Part shown: one piece after another, positions 1-10,079 of the stretch | How positions within the stretch are numbered: position 1 is the stretch's first letter | How the letters are laid out: every line of letters starts with the position of its first letter | Assembly (NCBI GenBank): GCA_943737045.1 | Contig: CALSFV010000004.1 | Location: 1,685,501 to 1,749,500, forward strand | DNA length: 64,000 bases | Reading direction: 5' to 3' | Source of the DNA: Parapristionchus giblindavisi | Lineage: Eukaryota; Nematoda; Chromadorea; Rhabditida; Diplogasteridae | Notes under the pieces: generated by a model | Seen by the model: only the letters and a program-made list of their open reading frames with translations | Told to the model about the DNA's origin: nothing | Database searches by the model: none | Translations under genes and position numbers: made by a program

Positions 1-200
1 AAATTTATATTCCAGTGCACTCTGTTTTTGGTACAAAACAATTCGTTACAAGTCAAATTGAAAATGAAACCTATCGAGTGATATACTATGTGAAAGAGGA
101 AAAAATTCTGAATGACACAAACTTCAGTTTATATCGATCTGTAACATTTTACTGCTGCTATAGTGACCGAAGTACAAAAGTAGCTTTTACTCTGATATGG

Positions 201-214
201 TCAAGATAACTTGA
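201..214. repeat. Dyad motif TCAAG-ATAA-CTTGA (representative)
   Basis: A 5-bp inverted repeat around a 4-base spacer, present in nearly every monomer of all families despite changes beside it ('atggtcaag' in A, 'atgatcaag' in B and C). Variants that break or alter it: 'caacataac' in type d' (near 1,165 and 7,584), 'caaggtaac' in some family C units (for example near 57,026) and 'caagatatc' at 25,880 and 27,485. Short dyads are common in centromeric satellites, but no function can be read from this alone. Confidence 0.7.
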
Positions 215-230
215 GAAATATGAAAATGAA

Positions 231-291
231 AATGATACCTGTCGTGTCATATACCAAATGAAAGAGCGAAAAATTCTGAATAAGATAAACT
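231..291 (+). repeat. Ancestral half-unit copy 1 (representative monomer)
   Basis: This stretch, beginning 'aatgatacctgtcgtgtcat', aligns without gaps to 384-444, beginning 'aatgatacttatcgagtgat', with about 49 of 61 positions identical by hand. The strongest shared core is 'aaaaattctgaat'. The same pair occurs in every monomer. Copy 1 to copy 2 is 153 bp and copy 2 to the next copy 1 is 168 bp, so 321 bp is a diverged dimer of a unit near 160 bp. Confidence 0.85.
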
Positions 292-383
292 ATTTCAAAG
301 TGGTCAATACGGCCAATATGCAAATTTAAATTCCAGTGCCCTCTGTTTTTGGTACAAGACAATTCGTTGCAAGTCAATTTGTC

Positions 384-444
384 AATGATACTTATCGAGT
401 GATATACTATGTGAAAGAGGAAAAAATTCTGAATGACACAAACT
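384..444 (+). repeat. Ancestral half-unit copy 2 (representative monomer)
   Basis: Partner of 231-291. Outside the aligned 61 bp the halves are much harder to align. A weaker match pairs 'ggtacaag/aac' of the first half (near 351) with 'agtacaaaag' of the second (near 492), which needs indels of about 12 and 27 bp. Their net of 15 bp equals the difference between the 153 and 168-bp spacings. Confidence 0.82.
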
Positions 445-578
445 TCAGTTCATATCGATCTGTAACATTTTACTGCTGCTATAGTGACCGAAGTACAAAA
501 GTAGCTTTTACTCTGATATGGTCAAGATAACTTGAGAAATATGAAAATGAAAATGATACCTGTCGTGTCATATACCAA

Positions 579-851
579 ATGAAAGAGCGAAAAATTCTGA
601 ATAAGATAAACTATTTCAAAGTGGTCAATACGGCCAATATGCAAATTTATATTCCAGTGCACTCTGTTTTTGGTACAAAACAATTCGTTGCAAGTCAAAT
701 TGTCATTGATACTTATCGAGTGATATACTATGTGAAAGAGGAAAAAATTCTGAATGACACAAACTTCAGTTCATATCGATCTGTAATATTTTACTGCTGC
801 TATAGTGACCGAAGTACAAAAGTAGCTTTTACTCTGATATGGTCAAGATAA
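579..851 (+). other. Representative 90-codon ORF of the satellite frame, probably not a gene
   Basis: An ATG-started ORF of 90 codons recurs in family A at 579, 1,221, 1,863, 2,184, 2,505, 3,147, 3,468, 4,430, 5,072, 5,714, 6,356, 6,998, 7,640 and 8,282, and once more at 12,134. Types b and d have TAA just after 'caaattt' and keep only a 64-codon segment starting at GTG. The frame holds two related segments, NDTCRVIYQMKERKILN and NDTYRVIYYVKEEKILN, which are the two half-units. I see no recognisable domain, signal peptide or splice-site evidence. It repeats with the satellite, is closed by stops in families B and C, and is broken by the indel near 3,878. I regard it as a by-product of the repeat, possibly a relic of coding origin. 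Confidence 0.6.
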
Positions 852-1284
852 CTTGAGAAATATGAAAATGAAAATGATACCTGTCGTGTCATATACCAAA
901 TGAAAGAGCGAAAAATTCTGAATAAGATAAACTATTTCAAAGTGGTCAATACGGCCAATATGCAAATTTAAATTCCAGTGCTCTCTGTTTTTGGTACAAA
1001 ACAATTCGTTGCAAGTCAATTTGTCAATGATACTTATCGAGTGATATACTATGTGAAAGAGGAAAAAATTCTGAATGACACAAACTTCAGTTCATATCGA
1101 TCTGTAACATTTTACTGCTGCTATAGTGACCGAAGTACAAAAGTAGCTTTTACTCTGATATGGTCAACATAACTTGAGAAATATGAAAATGAAAATGATA
1201 CCTGTCGTGTCATATACCAAATGAAAGAGCGAAAAATTCTGAATAAGATAAACTATTTCAAAGTGGTCAATACGGCCAATATGC

Positions 1285-2568
1285 AAATTTATATTCCAGT
1301 GCACTCTGTTTTTGGTACAAAACAATTCGTTACAAGTCAAATTGAAAATGAAACCTATCGAGTGATATACTATGTGAAAGAGGAAAAAATTCTGAATGAC
1401 ACAAACTTCAGTTTATATCGATCTGTAACATTTTACTGCTGCTATAGTGACCGAAGTACAAAAGTAGCTTTTACTCTGATATGGTCAAGATAACTTGAGA
1501 AATATGAAAATGAAAATGATACCTGTCGTGTCATATACCAAATGAAAGAGCGAAAAATTCTGAATAAGATAAACTATTTCAAAGTGGTCAATACGGCCAA
1601 TATGCAAATTTAAATTCCAGTGCCCTCTGTTTTTGGTACAAGACAATTCGTTGCAAGTCAATTTGTCAATGATACTTATCGAGTGATATACTATGTGAAA
1701 GAGGAAAAAATTCTGAATGACACAAACTTCAGTTCATATCGATCTGTAACATTTTACTGCTGCTATAGTGACCGAAGTACAAAAGTAGCTTTTACTCTGA
1801 TATGGTCAAGATAACTTGAGAAATATGAAAATGAAAATGATACCTGTCGTGTCATATACCAAATGAAAGAGCGAAAAATTCTGAATAAGATAAACTATTT
1901 CAAAGTGGTCAATACGGCCAATATGCAAATTTATATTCCAGTGCACTCTGTTTTTGGTACAAAACAATTCGTTACAAGTCAAATTGAAAATGAAACCTAT
2001 CGAGTGATATACTATGTGAAAGAGGAAAAAATTCTGAATGAAACAAACTTCAGTTCATGTCGATCTGTAACATTTTACTGCTGCTATAATGACCGAAGTA
2101 CAAAAGTAGCTTTTACTCTGATATGGTCAAGATAACTTGAGAAATATGAAAATGAAAATGATACCTGTCGTGTCATATACCAAATGAAAGAGCGAAAAAT
2201 TCTGAATAAGATAAACTATTTCAAAGTGGTCAATACGGCCAATATGCAAATTTATATTCCAGTGCACTCTGTTTTTGGTACAAAACAATTCGTTACAAGT
2301 CAAATTGAAAATGAAACCTATCGAGTGATATACTATGTGAAAGAGGAAAAAATTCTGAATGACACAAACTTCAGTTCATATCGATCTGTAACATTTTACT
2401 GCTGCTATAGTGACCGAAGTACAAAAGTAGCTTTTACTCTGATATGGTCAAGATAACTTGAGAAATATGAAAATGAAAATGATACCTGTCGTGTCATATA
2501 CCAAATGAAAGAGCGAAAAATTCTGAATAAGATAAACTATTTCAAAGTGGTCAATACGGCCAATATGC
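1285..2568 (+). repeat. Tetramer HOR a-b-e-f, copy 1 (1,284 bp)
   Basis: Four consecutive monomers of types a, b, e and f, followed directly by an equivalent tetramer at 2,569-3,852. Type e is recognised by 'gaaacaaac', 'catgtcg' and 'ctataatgacc' near 2,040-2,095. The adjacent matching block points to recent duplication by unequal exchange in four-unit steps. Confidence 0.85.
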
Positions 2569-3852
2569 AAATTTATATTCCAGTGCACTCTGTTTTTGGT
2601 ACAAAACAATTCGTTACAAGTCAAATTGAAAATGAAACCTATCGAGTGATATACTATGTGAAAGAGGAAAAAATTCTGAATGACACAAACTTCAGTTTAT
2701 ATCGATCTGTAACATTTTACTGCTGCTATAGTGACCGAAGTACAAAAGTAGCTTTTACTCTGATATGGTCAAGATAACTTGAGAAATATGAAAATGAAAA
2801 TGATACCTGTCGTGTCATATACCAAATGAAAGAGCGAAAAATTCTGAATAAGATAAACTATTTCAAAGTGGTCAATACGGCCAATATGCAAATTTAAATT
2901 CCAGTGCCCTCTGTTTTTGGTACAAGACAATTCGTTGCAAGTCAATTTGTCAATGATACTTATCGAGTGATATACTATGTGAAAGAGGAAAAAATTCTGA
3001 ATGACACAAACTTCAGTTCATATCGATCTGTAACATTTTACTGCTGCTATAGTGACCGAAGTACAAAAGTAGCTTTTACTCTGATATGGTCAAGATAACT
3101 TGAGAAATATGAAAATGAAAATGATACCTGTCGTGTCATATACCAAATGAAAGAGCGAAAAATTCTGAATAAGATAAACTATTTCAAAGTGGTCAATACG
3201 GCCAATATGCAAATTTATATTCCAGTGCACTCTGTTTTTGGTACAAAACAATTCGTTACAAGTCAAATTGAAAATGAAACCTATCGAGTGATATACTATG
3301 TGAAAGAGGAAAAAATTCTGAATGAAACAAACTTCAGTTCATGTCGATCTGTAACATTTTACTGCTGCTATAATGACCGAAGTACAAAAGTAGCTTTTAC
3401 TCTGATATGGTCAAGATAACTTGAGAAATATGAAAATGAAAATGATACCTGTCGTGTCATATACCAAATGAAAGAGCGAAAAATTCTGAATAAGATAAAC
3501 TATTTCAAAGTGGTCAATACGGCCAATATGCAAATTTATATTCCAGTGCACTCTGTTTTTGGTACAAAACAATTCGTTACAAGTCAAATTGAAAATGAAA
3601 CCTATCGAGTGATATACTATGTGAAAGAGGAAAAAATTCTGAATGACACAAACTTCAGTTCATATCGATCTGTAACATTTTACTGCTGCTATAGTGACCG
3701 AAGTACAAAAGTAGCTTTTACTCTGATATGGTCAAGATAACTTGAGAAATATGAAAATGAAAATGATACCTGTCGTGTCATATACCAAATGAAAGAGCGA
3801 AAAATTCTGAATAAGATAAACTATTTCAAAGTGGTCAATACGGCCAATATGC
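2569..3852 (+). repeat. Tetramer HOR a-b-e-f, copy 2 (1,284 bp)
   Basis: Exact type-order repeat of the preceding tetramer at +1,284 bp. It is followed by a further type e monomer (3,853-4,172) that has lost one base. Confidence 0.85.
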
Positions 3853-4172
3853 AAATTTATATTCCAGTGCACTCTGTTTTGGTACAAAACAATTCGTTAC
3901 AAGTCAAATTGAAAATGAAACCTATCGAGTGATATACTATGTGAAAGAGGAAAAAATTCTGAATGAAACAAACTTCAGTTCATGTCGATCTGTAACATTT
4001 TACTGCTGCTATAATGACCGAAGTACAAAAGTAGCTTTTACTCTGATATGGTCAAGATAACTTGAGAAATATGAAAATGAAAATGATACCTGTCGTGTCA
4101 TATACCAAATGAAAGAGCGAAAAATTCTGAATAAGATAAACTATTTCAAAGTGGTCAATACGGCCAATATGC
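3853..4172 (+). repeat. 320-bp type e monomer with a 1-bp deletion
   Basis: Here 'ctctgttttggtac' has one T fewer than the usual 'ctctgtttttggtac' (near 3,876-3,881). The monomer is otherwise type e. The deletion breaks the forward open frame carried by neighbouring family A units and is the only length change I found in family A. It accounts for the 6,419 rather than 6,420 bp spacing of the large HOR. Confidence 0.88.
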
Positions 4173-5135
4173 AAATTTAAATTCCAGTGCTCTCTGTTTT
4201 TGGTACAAAACAATTCGTTGCAAGTCAATTTGTCAATGATACTTATCGAGTGATATACTATGTGAAAGAGGAAAAAATTCTGAATGACACAAACTTCAGT
4301 TCATATCGATCTGTAACATTTTACTGCTGCTATAGTGACCGAAGTACAAAAGTAGCTTTTACTCTGATATGGTCAAGATAACTTGAGAAATATGAAAATG
4401 AAAATGATACCTGTCGTGTCATATACCAAATGAAAGAGCGAAAAATTCTGAATAAGATAAACTATTTCAAAGTGGTCAATACGGCCAATATGCAAATTTA
4501 TATTCCAGTGCACTCTGTTTTTGGTACAAAACAATTCGTTACAAGTCAAATTGAAAATGAAACCTATCGAGTGATATACTATGTGAAAGAGGAAAAAATT
4601 CTGAATGACACAAACTTCAGTTTATATCGATCTGTAACATTTTACTGCTGCTATAGTGACCGAAGTACAAAAGTAGCTTTTACTCTGATATGGTCAAGAT
4701 AACTTGAGAAATATGAAAATGAAAATGATACCTGTCGTGTCATATACCAAATGAAAGAGCGAAAAATTCTGAATAAGATAAACTATTTCAAAGTGGTCAA
4801 TACGGCCAATATGCAAATTTAAATTCCAGTGCCCTCTGTTTTTGGTACAAGACAATTCGTTGCAAGTCAATTTGTCAATGATACTTATCGAGTGATATAC
4901 TATGTGAAAGAGGAAAAAATTCTGAATGACACAAACTTCAGTTCATATCGATCTGTAACATTTTACTGCTGCTATAGTGACCGAAGTACAAAAGTAGCTT
5001 TTACTCTGATATGGTCAAGATAACTTGAGAAATATGAAAATGAAAATGATACCTGTCGTGTCATATACCAAATGAAAGAGCGAAAAATTCTGAATAAGAT
5101 AAACTATTTCAAAGTGGTCAATACGGCCAATATGC

Positions 5136-6419
5136 AAATTTATATTCCAGTGCACTCTGTTTTTGGTACAAAACAATTCGTTACAAGTCAAATTGAAAAT
5201 GAAACCTATCGAGTGATGTACTATGTGAAAGAGGAAAAAATTCTGAATGACACAAACTTCAGTTCATATCGATCTGTAACATTTTACTGCTGCTATAGTG
5301 ACCGAAGTACAAAAGTAGCTTTTACTCTGATATGGTCAAGATAACTTGAGAAATATGAAAATGAAAATGATACCTGTCGTGTCATATACCAAATGAAAGA
5401 GCGAAAAATTCTGAATAAAATAAACTATTTCAAAGTGGTCAATACGGCCAATATGCAAATTTAAATTCCAGTGCTCTCTGTTTTTGGTACAAAACAATTC
5501 GTTGCAAGTCAATTTGTCAATGATACTTATCGAGTGATATACTATGTGAAAGAGGAAAAAATTCTGAATGACACAAACTTCAGTTCATATCGATCTGTAA
5601 CATTTTACTGCTGCTATAGTGACCGAAGTACAAAAGTAGCTTTTACTCTGATATGGTCAAGATAACTTGAGAAATATGAAAATGAAAATGATACCTGTCG
5701 TGTCATATACCAAATGAAAGAGCGAAAAATTCTGAATAAGATAAACTATTTCAAAGTGGTCAATACGGCCAATATGCAAATTTATATTCCAGTGCACTCT
5801 GTTTTTGGTACAAAACAATTCGTTACAAGTCAAATTGAAAATGAAACCTATCGAGTGATGTACTATGTGAAAGAGGAAAAAATTCTGAATGACACAAACT
5901 TCAGTTCATATCGATCTGTAACATTTTACTGCTGCTATAGTGACCGAAGTACAAAAGTAGCTTTTACTCTGATATGGTCAAGATAACTTGAGAAATATGA
6001 AAATGAAAATGATACCTGTCGTGTCATATACCAAATGAAAGAGCGAAAAATTCTGAATAAAATAAACTATTTCAAAGTGGTCAATACGGCCAATATGCAA
6101 ATTTAAATTCCAGTGCTCTCTGTTTTTGGTACAAAACAATTCGTTGCAAGTCAATTTGTCAATGATACTTATCGAGTGATATACTATGTGAAAGAGGAAA
6201 AAATTCTGAATGACACAAACTTCAGTTCATATCGATCTGTAACATTTTACTGCTGCTATAGTGACCGAAGTACAAAAGTAGCTTTTACTCTGATATGGTC
6301 AAGATAACTTGAGAAATATGAAAATGAAAATGATACCTGTCGTGTCATATACCAAATGAAAGAGCGAAAAATTCTGAATAAGATAAACTATTTCAAAGTG
6401 GTCAATACGGCCAATATGC
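5136..6419 (+). repeat. Dimer HOR f'-d twice (2 x 642 bp)
   Basis: Two f'-d pairs in tandem. Both f' units have 'gtgatgtac' (near 5,213 and 5,855), and both linkers have 'gaataaaataaac' instead of 'gaataagataaac' (AATAAA at 5,414 and 6,056). All are 642 bp apart. This dimer sits inside the otherwise tetrameric theme and so looks like a separate, younger duplication. Confidence 0.85.
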
Positions 6420-8392
6420 AAATTTATATTCCAGTGCACTCTGTTTTTGGTACAAAACAATTCGTTACAAGTCAAATTGAAAATGAAACCTATCGAGTGA
6501 TATACTATGTGAAAGAGGAAAAAATTCTGAATGACACAAACTTCAGTTTATATCGATCTGTAACATTTTACTGCTGCTATAGTGACCGAAGTACAAAAGT
6601 AGCTTTTACTCTGATATGGTCAAGATAACTTGAGAAATATGAAAATGAAAATGATACCTGTCGTGTCATATACCAAATGAAAGAGCGAAAAATTCTGAAT
6701 AAGATAAACTATTTCAAAGTGGTCAATACGGCCAATATGCAAATTTAAATTCCAGTGCCCTCTGTTTTTGGTACAAGACAATTCGTTGCAAGTCAATTTG
6801 TCAATGATACTTATCGAGTGATATACTATGTGAAAGAGGAAAAAATTCTGAATGACACAAACTTCAGTTCATATCGATCTGTAACATTTTACTGCTGCTA
6901 TAGTGACCGAAGTACAAAAGTAGCTTTTACTCTGATATGGTCAAGATAACTTGAGAAATATGAAAATGAAAATGATACCTGTCGTGTCATATACCAAATG
7001 AAAGAGCGAAAAATTCTGAATAAGATAAACTATTTCAAAGTGGTCAATACGGCCAATATGCAAATTTATATTCCAGTGCACTCTGTTTTTGGTACAAAAC
7101 AATTCGTTGCAAGTCAAATTGTCATTGATACTTATCGAGTGATATACTATGTGAAAGAGGAAAAAATTCTGAATGACACAAACTTCAGTTCATATCGATC
7201 TGTAATATTTTACTGCTGCTATAGTGACCGAAGTACAAAAGTAGCTTTTACTCTGATATGGTCAAGATAACTTGAGAAATATGAAAATGAAAATGATACC
7301 TGTCGTGTCATATACCAAATGAAAGAGCGAAAAATTCTGAATAAGATAAACTATTTCAAAGTGGTCAATACGGCCAATATGCAAATTTAAATTCCAGTGC
7401 TCTCTGTTTTTGGTACAAAACAATTCGTTGCAAGTCAATTTGTCAATGATACTTATCGAGTGATATACTATGTGAAAGAGGAAAAAATTCTGAATGACAC
7501 AAACTTCAGTTCATATCGATCTGTAACATTTTACTGCTGCTATAGTGACCGAAGTACAAAAGTAGCTTTTACTCTGATATGGTCAACATAACTTGAGAAA
7601 TATGAAAATGAAAATGATACCTGTCGTGTCATATACCAAATGAAAGAGCGAAAAATTCTGAATAAGATAAACTATTTCAAAGTGGTCAATACGGCCAATA
7701 TGCAAATTTATATTCCAGTGCACTCTGTTTTTGGTACAAAACAATTCGTTACAAGTCAAATTGAAAATGAAACCTATCGAGTGATATACTATGTGAAAGA
7801 GGAAAAAATTCTGAATGACACAAACTTCAGTTTATATCGATCTGTAACATTTTACTGCTGCTATAGTGACCGAAGTACAAAAGTAGCTTTTACTCTGATA
7901 TGGTCAAGATAACTTGAGAAATATGAAAATGAAAATGATACCTGTCGTGTCATATACCAAATGAAAGAGCGAAAAATTCTGAATAAGATAAACTATTTCA
8001 AAGTGGTCAATACGGCCAATATGCAAATTTAAATTCCAGTGCCCTCTGTTTTTGGTACAAGACAATTCGTTGCAAGTCAATTTGTCAATGATACTTATCG
8101 AGTGATATACTATGTGAAAGAGGAAAAAATTCTGAATGACACAAACTTCAGTTCATATCGATCTGTAACATTTTACTGCTGCTATAGTGACCGAAGTACA
8201 AAAGTAGCTTTTACTCTGATATGGTCAAGATAACTTGAGAAATATGAAAATGAAAATGATACCTGTCGTGTCATATACCAAATGAAAGAGCGAAAAATTC
8301 TGAATAAGATAAACTATTTCAAAGTGGTCAATACGGCCAATATGCAAATTTATATTCCAGTGCACTCTGTTTTTGGTACAAAACAATTCGTT
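6420..8392 (+). repeat. Higher-order repeat, copy 2 (a-b-c-d'-a-b)
   Basis: Second copy of the six-monomer block at 1-1,973, with the same type order and the same private variants, including the 'ggtcaacataac' monomer ending near 7,591. Beyond 8,392 it runs into a hybrid type c monomer whose second half carries family B markers, so the copy ends at or next to the A/B boundary. Confidence 0.88.
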
Positions 8393-8666
8393 GCAAGTCA
8401 AATTGTCATTGATACTTATCGAGTGATATACTATGTGAAAGAGGAAAAAATTCTGAATGACACAAACTTCAGTTCATATCGATCTGTAATATTTTACTGC
8501 TGCTATAATGATCGAAGTACCAAAGTAGCTTTTACTCTGATTCGATCAAGATAACTTGAGAAATATGAAAATGAAAATGAAACCTATCGTGTCATATACC
8601 AAATGAAAGAGCGAAAAATTCTGAATAAGATAAACCATTTCAAAGTGGTCAGTACAGCCAATATGT
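8346..8666 (+). repeat. A/B junction monomer (hybrid c' to B)
   Basis: The first part is type c of family A ('gtcattgatacttatcgag', 'gacacaaacttcag'). From about 8,505 it reads 'ctataatgatcgaagtacc', a family B marker. Its end has 'ctgattcgatcaag', matching neither 'atatggtcaag' (A) nor 'atatgatcaag' (B), and the following linker has the unusual 'gataaaccatttc'. The family change is therefore inside one unit, as expected of unequal crossover or a conversion endpoint. Confidence 0.88.
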
Positions 8667-9220
8667 AAATTTATCTTTCAGTACTCTCTGTTTTTGGTAC
8701 AAAACAATTCGTTACAAGTCTAATTGTCAATGATACTCAGCGAGTGATATACTATGTGAAAGAGGAAAAAATTCTGAATAAGACGCACTTCAGGTCATGT
8801 CGATCTGTAATATTTTACTGCTGCTATAATGATCGAAGTACCAAAGTAGCTTTTACTCTGATATGATCAAGATAACTTGAGAAATATGAAAATGAAAATG
8901 AAACCTATCGTGTCATATACCAAATGAAAGAGCGAAAAATTCTGAATAAGATAAACTATTTCAAAGTGGTCAGTACAGCCAATATGTAAATTTATCTTTC
9001 AGTACTCTCTGTTTTTGGTACAAAACAATTCGTTACAAGTCTAATTGTCAATGATACTCAGCGAGTGATATACTATGTGAAAGAGGAAAAAATTCTGAAT
9101 AAGACGCACTTCAGGTCATGTCGATCTGTAATATTTTACTGCTGCTATAATGATCGAAGTACCAAAGTAGCTTTTACTCTGATATGATCAAGATAACTTG
9201 AGAAATATGAAAATGAAAAT

Positions 9221-9420
9221 GATACCTGTCGTGTCATATACCAAATGAAAGAGCGAAAAATTCTGAATAAGATAAACTATTTCAAAGTGGTCAATACGGC
9301 CAATATGCAAATTTAAATTCCAGTGCTCTCTGTTTTTGGTACAAAACAATTCGTTGCAAGTCAATTTGTCAATGATGCTTATCGAGTGATATACTATGTG
9401 AAAGAGGAAAAAATTCTGAA
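9221..9420 (+). repeat. Family A island in family B (about 200 bp)
   Basis: Between B-type flanks the sequence switches to A markers: 'gatacctgtcgtgtc', 'gtcaatacggccaatatgc', 'ttccagtgctctctg', 'gcaagtcaatttgtc' and 'cttatcgag'. It returns to B at 'aataagacgc'. It is closest to type d but carries a private 'gatgcttatcg', shared only with the island at 11,790-12,247, exactly 2,568 bp (8 monomers) away. It is shorter than one unit and lies within a unit-phased array, which suggests a conversion tract or a double exchange. Confidence 0.85.
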
Positions 9421-10079
9421 TAAGACGCAATTCAGGTCATGTCGATCTGTAATATTTTACTGCTGCTATAATGATCGAAGTACCAAAGTAGCTTTTACTC
9501 TGATATGATCAAGATAACTTGAGAAATATGAAAATGAAAATGAAACCTATCGTGTCATATACCAAATGAAAGAGCGAAAAATTCTGAATAAGATAAACTA
9601 TTTCAAAGTGGTCAGTACGGCCAATATGTAAATTTATCTTTCAGTACTCTCTGTTTTTGGTACAAAACAATTCGTTACAAGTCTAATTGTCAATGATACT
9701 CAGCGAGTGATATACTATGTGAAAGAGGAAAAAATTCTGAATAAGACGCACTTCAGGTCATGTCGATCTGTAATATTTTACCGCTGCTATAATGATCGAA
9801 GTACCAAAGTAGCTTTTACTCTGATATGATCAAGATAACTTGAGAAATATGAAAATGAAAATGAAACCTATCGTGTCATATACCAAATGAAAGAGCGAAA
9901 AATTCTGAATAAGATACACTATTTCAAAGTGGTCAGTACAGAAAATATGTAAATTTATCTTTCAGTACTCTCTGTTTTTGATACAAAACAATTCGTTACA
10001 AGTCTAATTGTCAATGATACTCAGCGAGTGATATACTATGTGAAAGAGGAAAAAATTCTGAATAAGACGCAATTCAGGT

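Larger units (their letters stand above)
1..1973 (+). repeat. Higher-order repeat, copy 1 (a-b-c-d'-a-b)
   Basis: This stretch matches 6,420-8,392 at an offset of 6,419 bp, which is 20 monomers minus the single base deleted near 3,878. Shared private markers are 'gtcattgat' (near 705 and 7,124) and the 'ggtcaacataac' variant (near 1,165 and 7,584). The match ends at 1,974, where this copy reads 'cgttacaag' and the other reads 'cgttgcaag'. The left end is cut off by the window, so the true unit may be longer. Confidence 0.88.
1..8505 (+). repeat. Satellite family A (27 monomers)
   Basis: Family A is marked by 'gatacctgtcgtgtc', 'gtcaatacggccaatatgc', 'ttccagtgcactctg' (or 'gccctctg', 'gctctctg'), 'gacacaaacttcag' and 'tgatatggtcaagataac'. 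Taking monomer 1 as 1-321, the order of types is a b c d' / a b e f / a b e f e(-1) d / a b f' d f' d / a b c d' / a b c'. Type a has 'caaattgaaaatgaaacc' plus 'agtttatatcg'. Type b has 'gccctctg' and 'acaagaca'. Type c has 'gtcattgat'. Type d has 'gctctctg', and d' adds 'ggtcaacataac'. Type e has 'gaaacaaac' and 'catgtcg'. Type f has 'gacacaaac' with 'catatcg', and f' adds 'gtgatgtac'. The right edge falls inside monomer 27, where B markers begin. Confidence 0.93.

Noticed and set aside
5414..6061. AATAAA polyadenylation signals at 5,414 and 6,056
   Set aside because: Single-base variants of 'aataagataaac' in A-rich sequence, with no transcription unit or downstream element.
15..8554. Family of 64- and 90-codon ORFs as real small-protein genes
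   Set aside because: They repeat exactly with the satellite period, many start only at GTG, no domain is recognisable, and the frame is closed in families B and C. Kept only as a possible coding-origin relic.
9188..9430. 80-codon ORF on the minus strand
   Set aside because: It is the antisense of satellite sequence at an A island within B. It occurs once, by virtue of hybrid base changes, and has no recognisable features.
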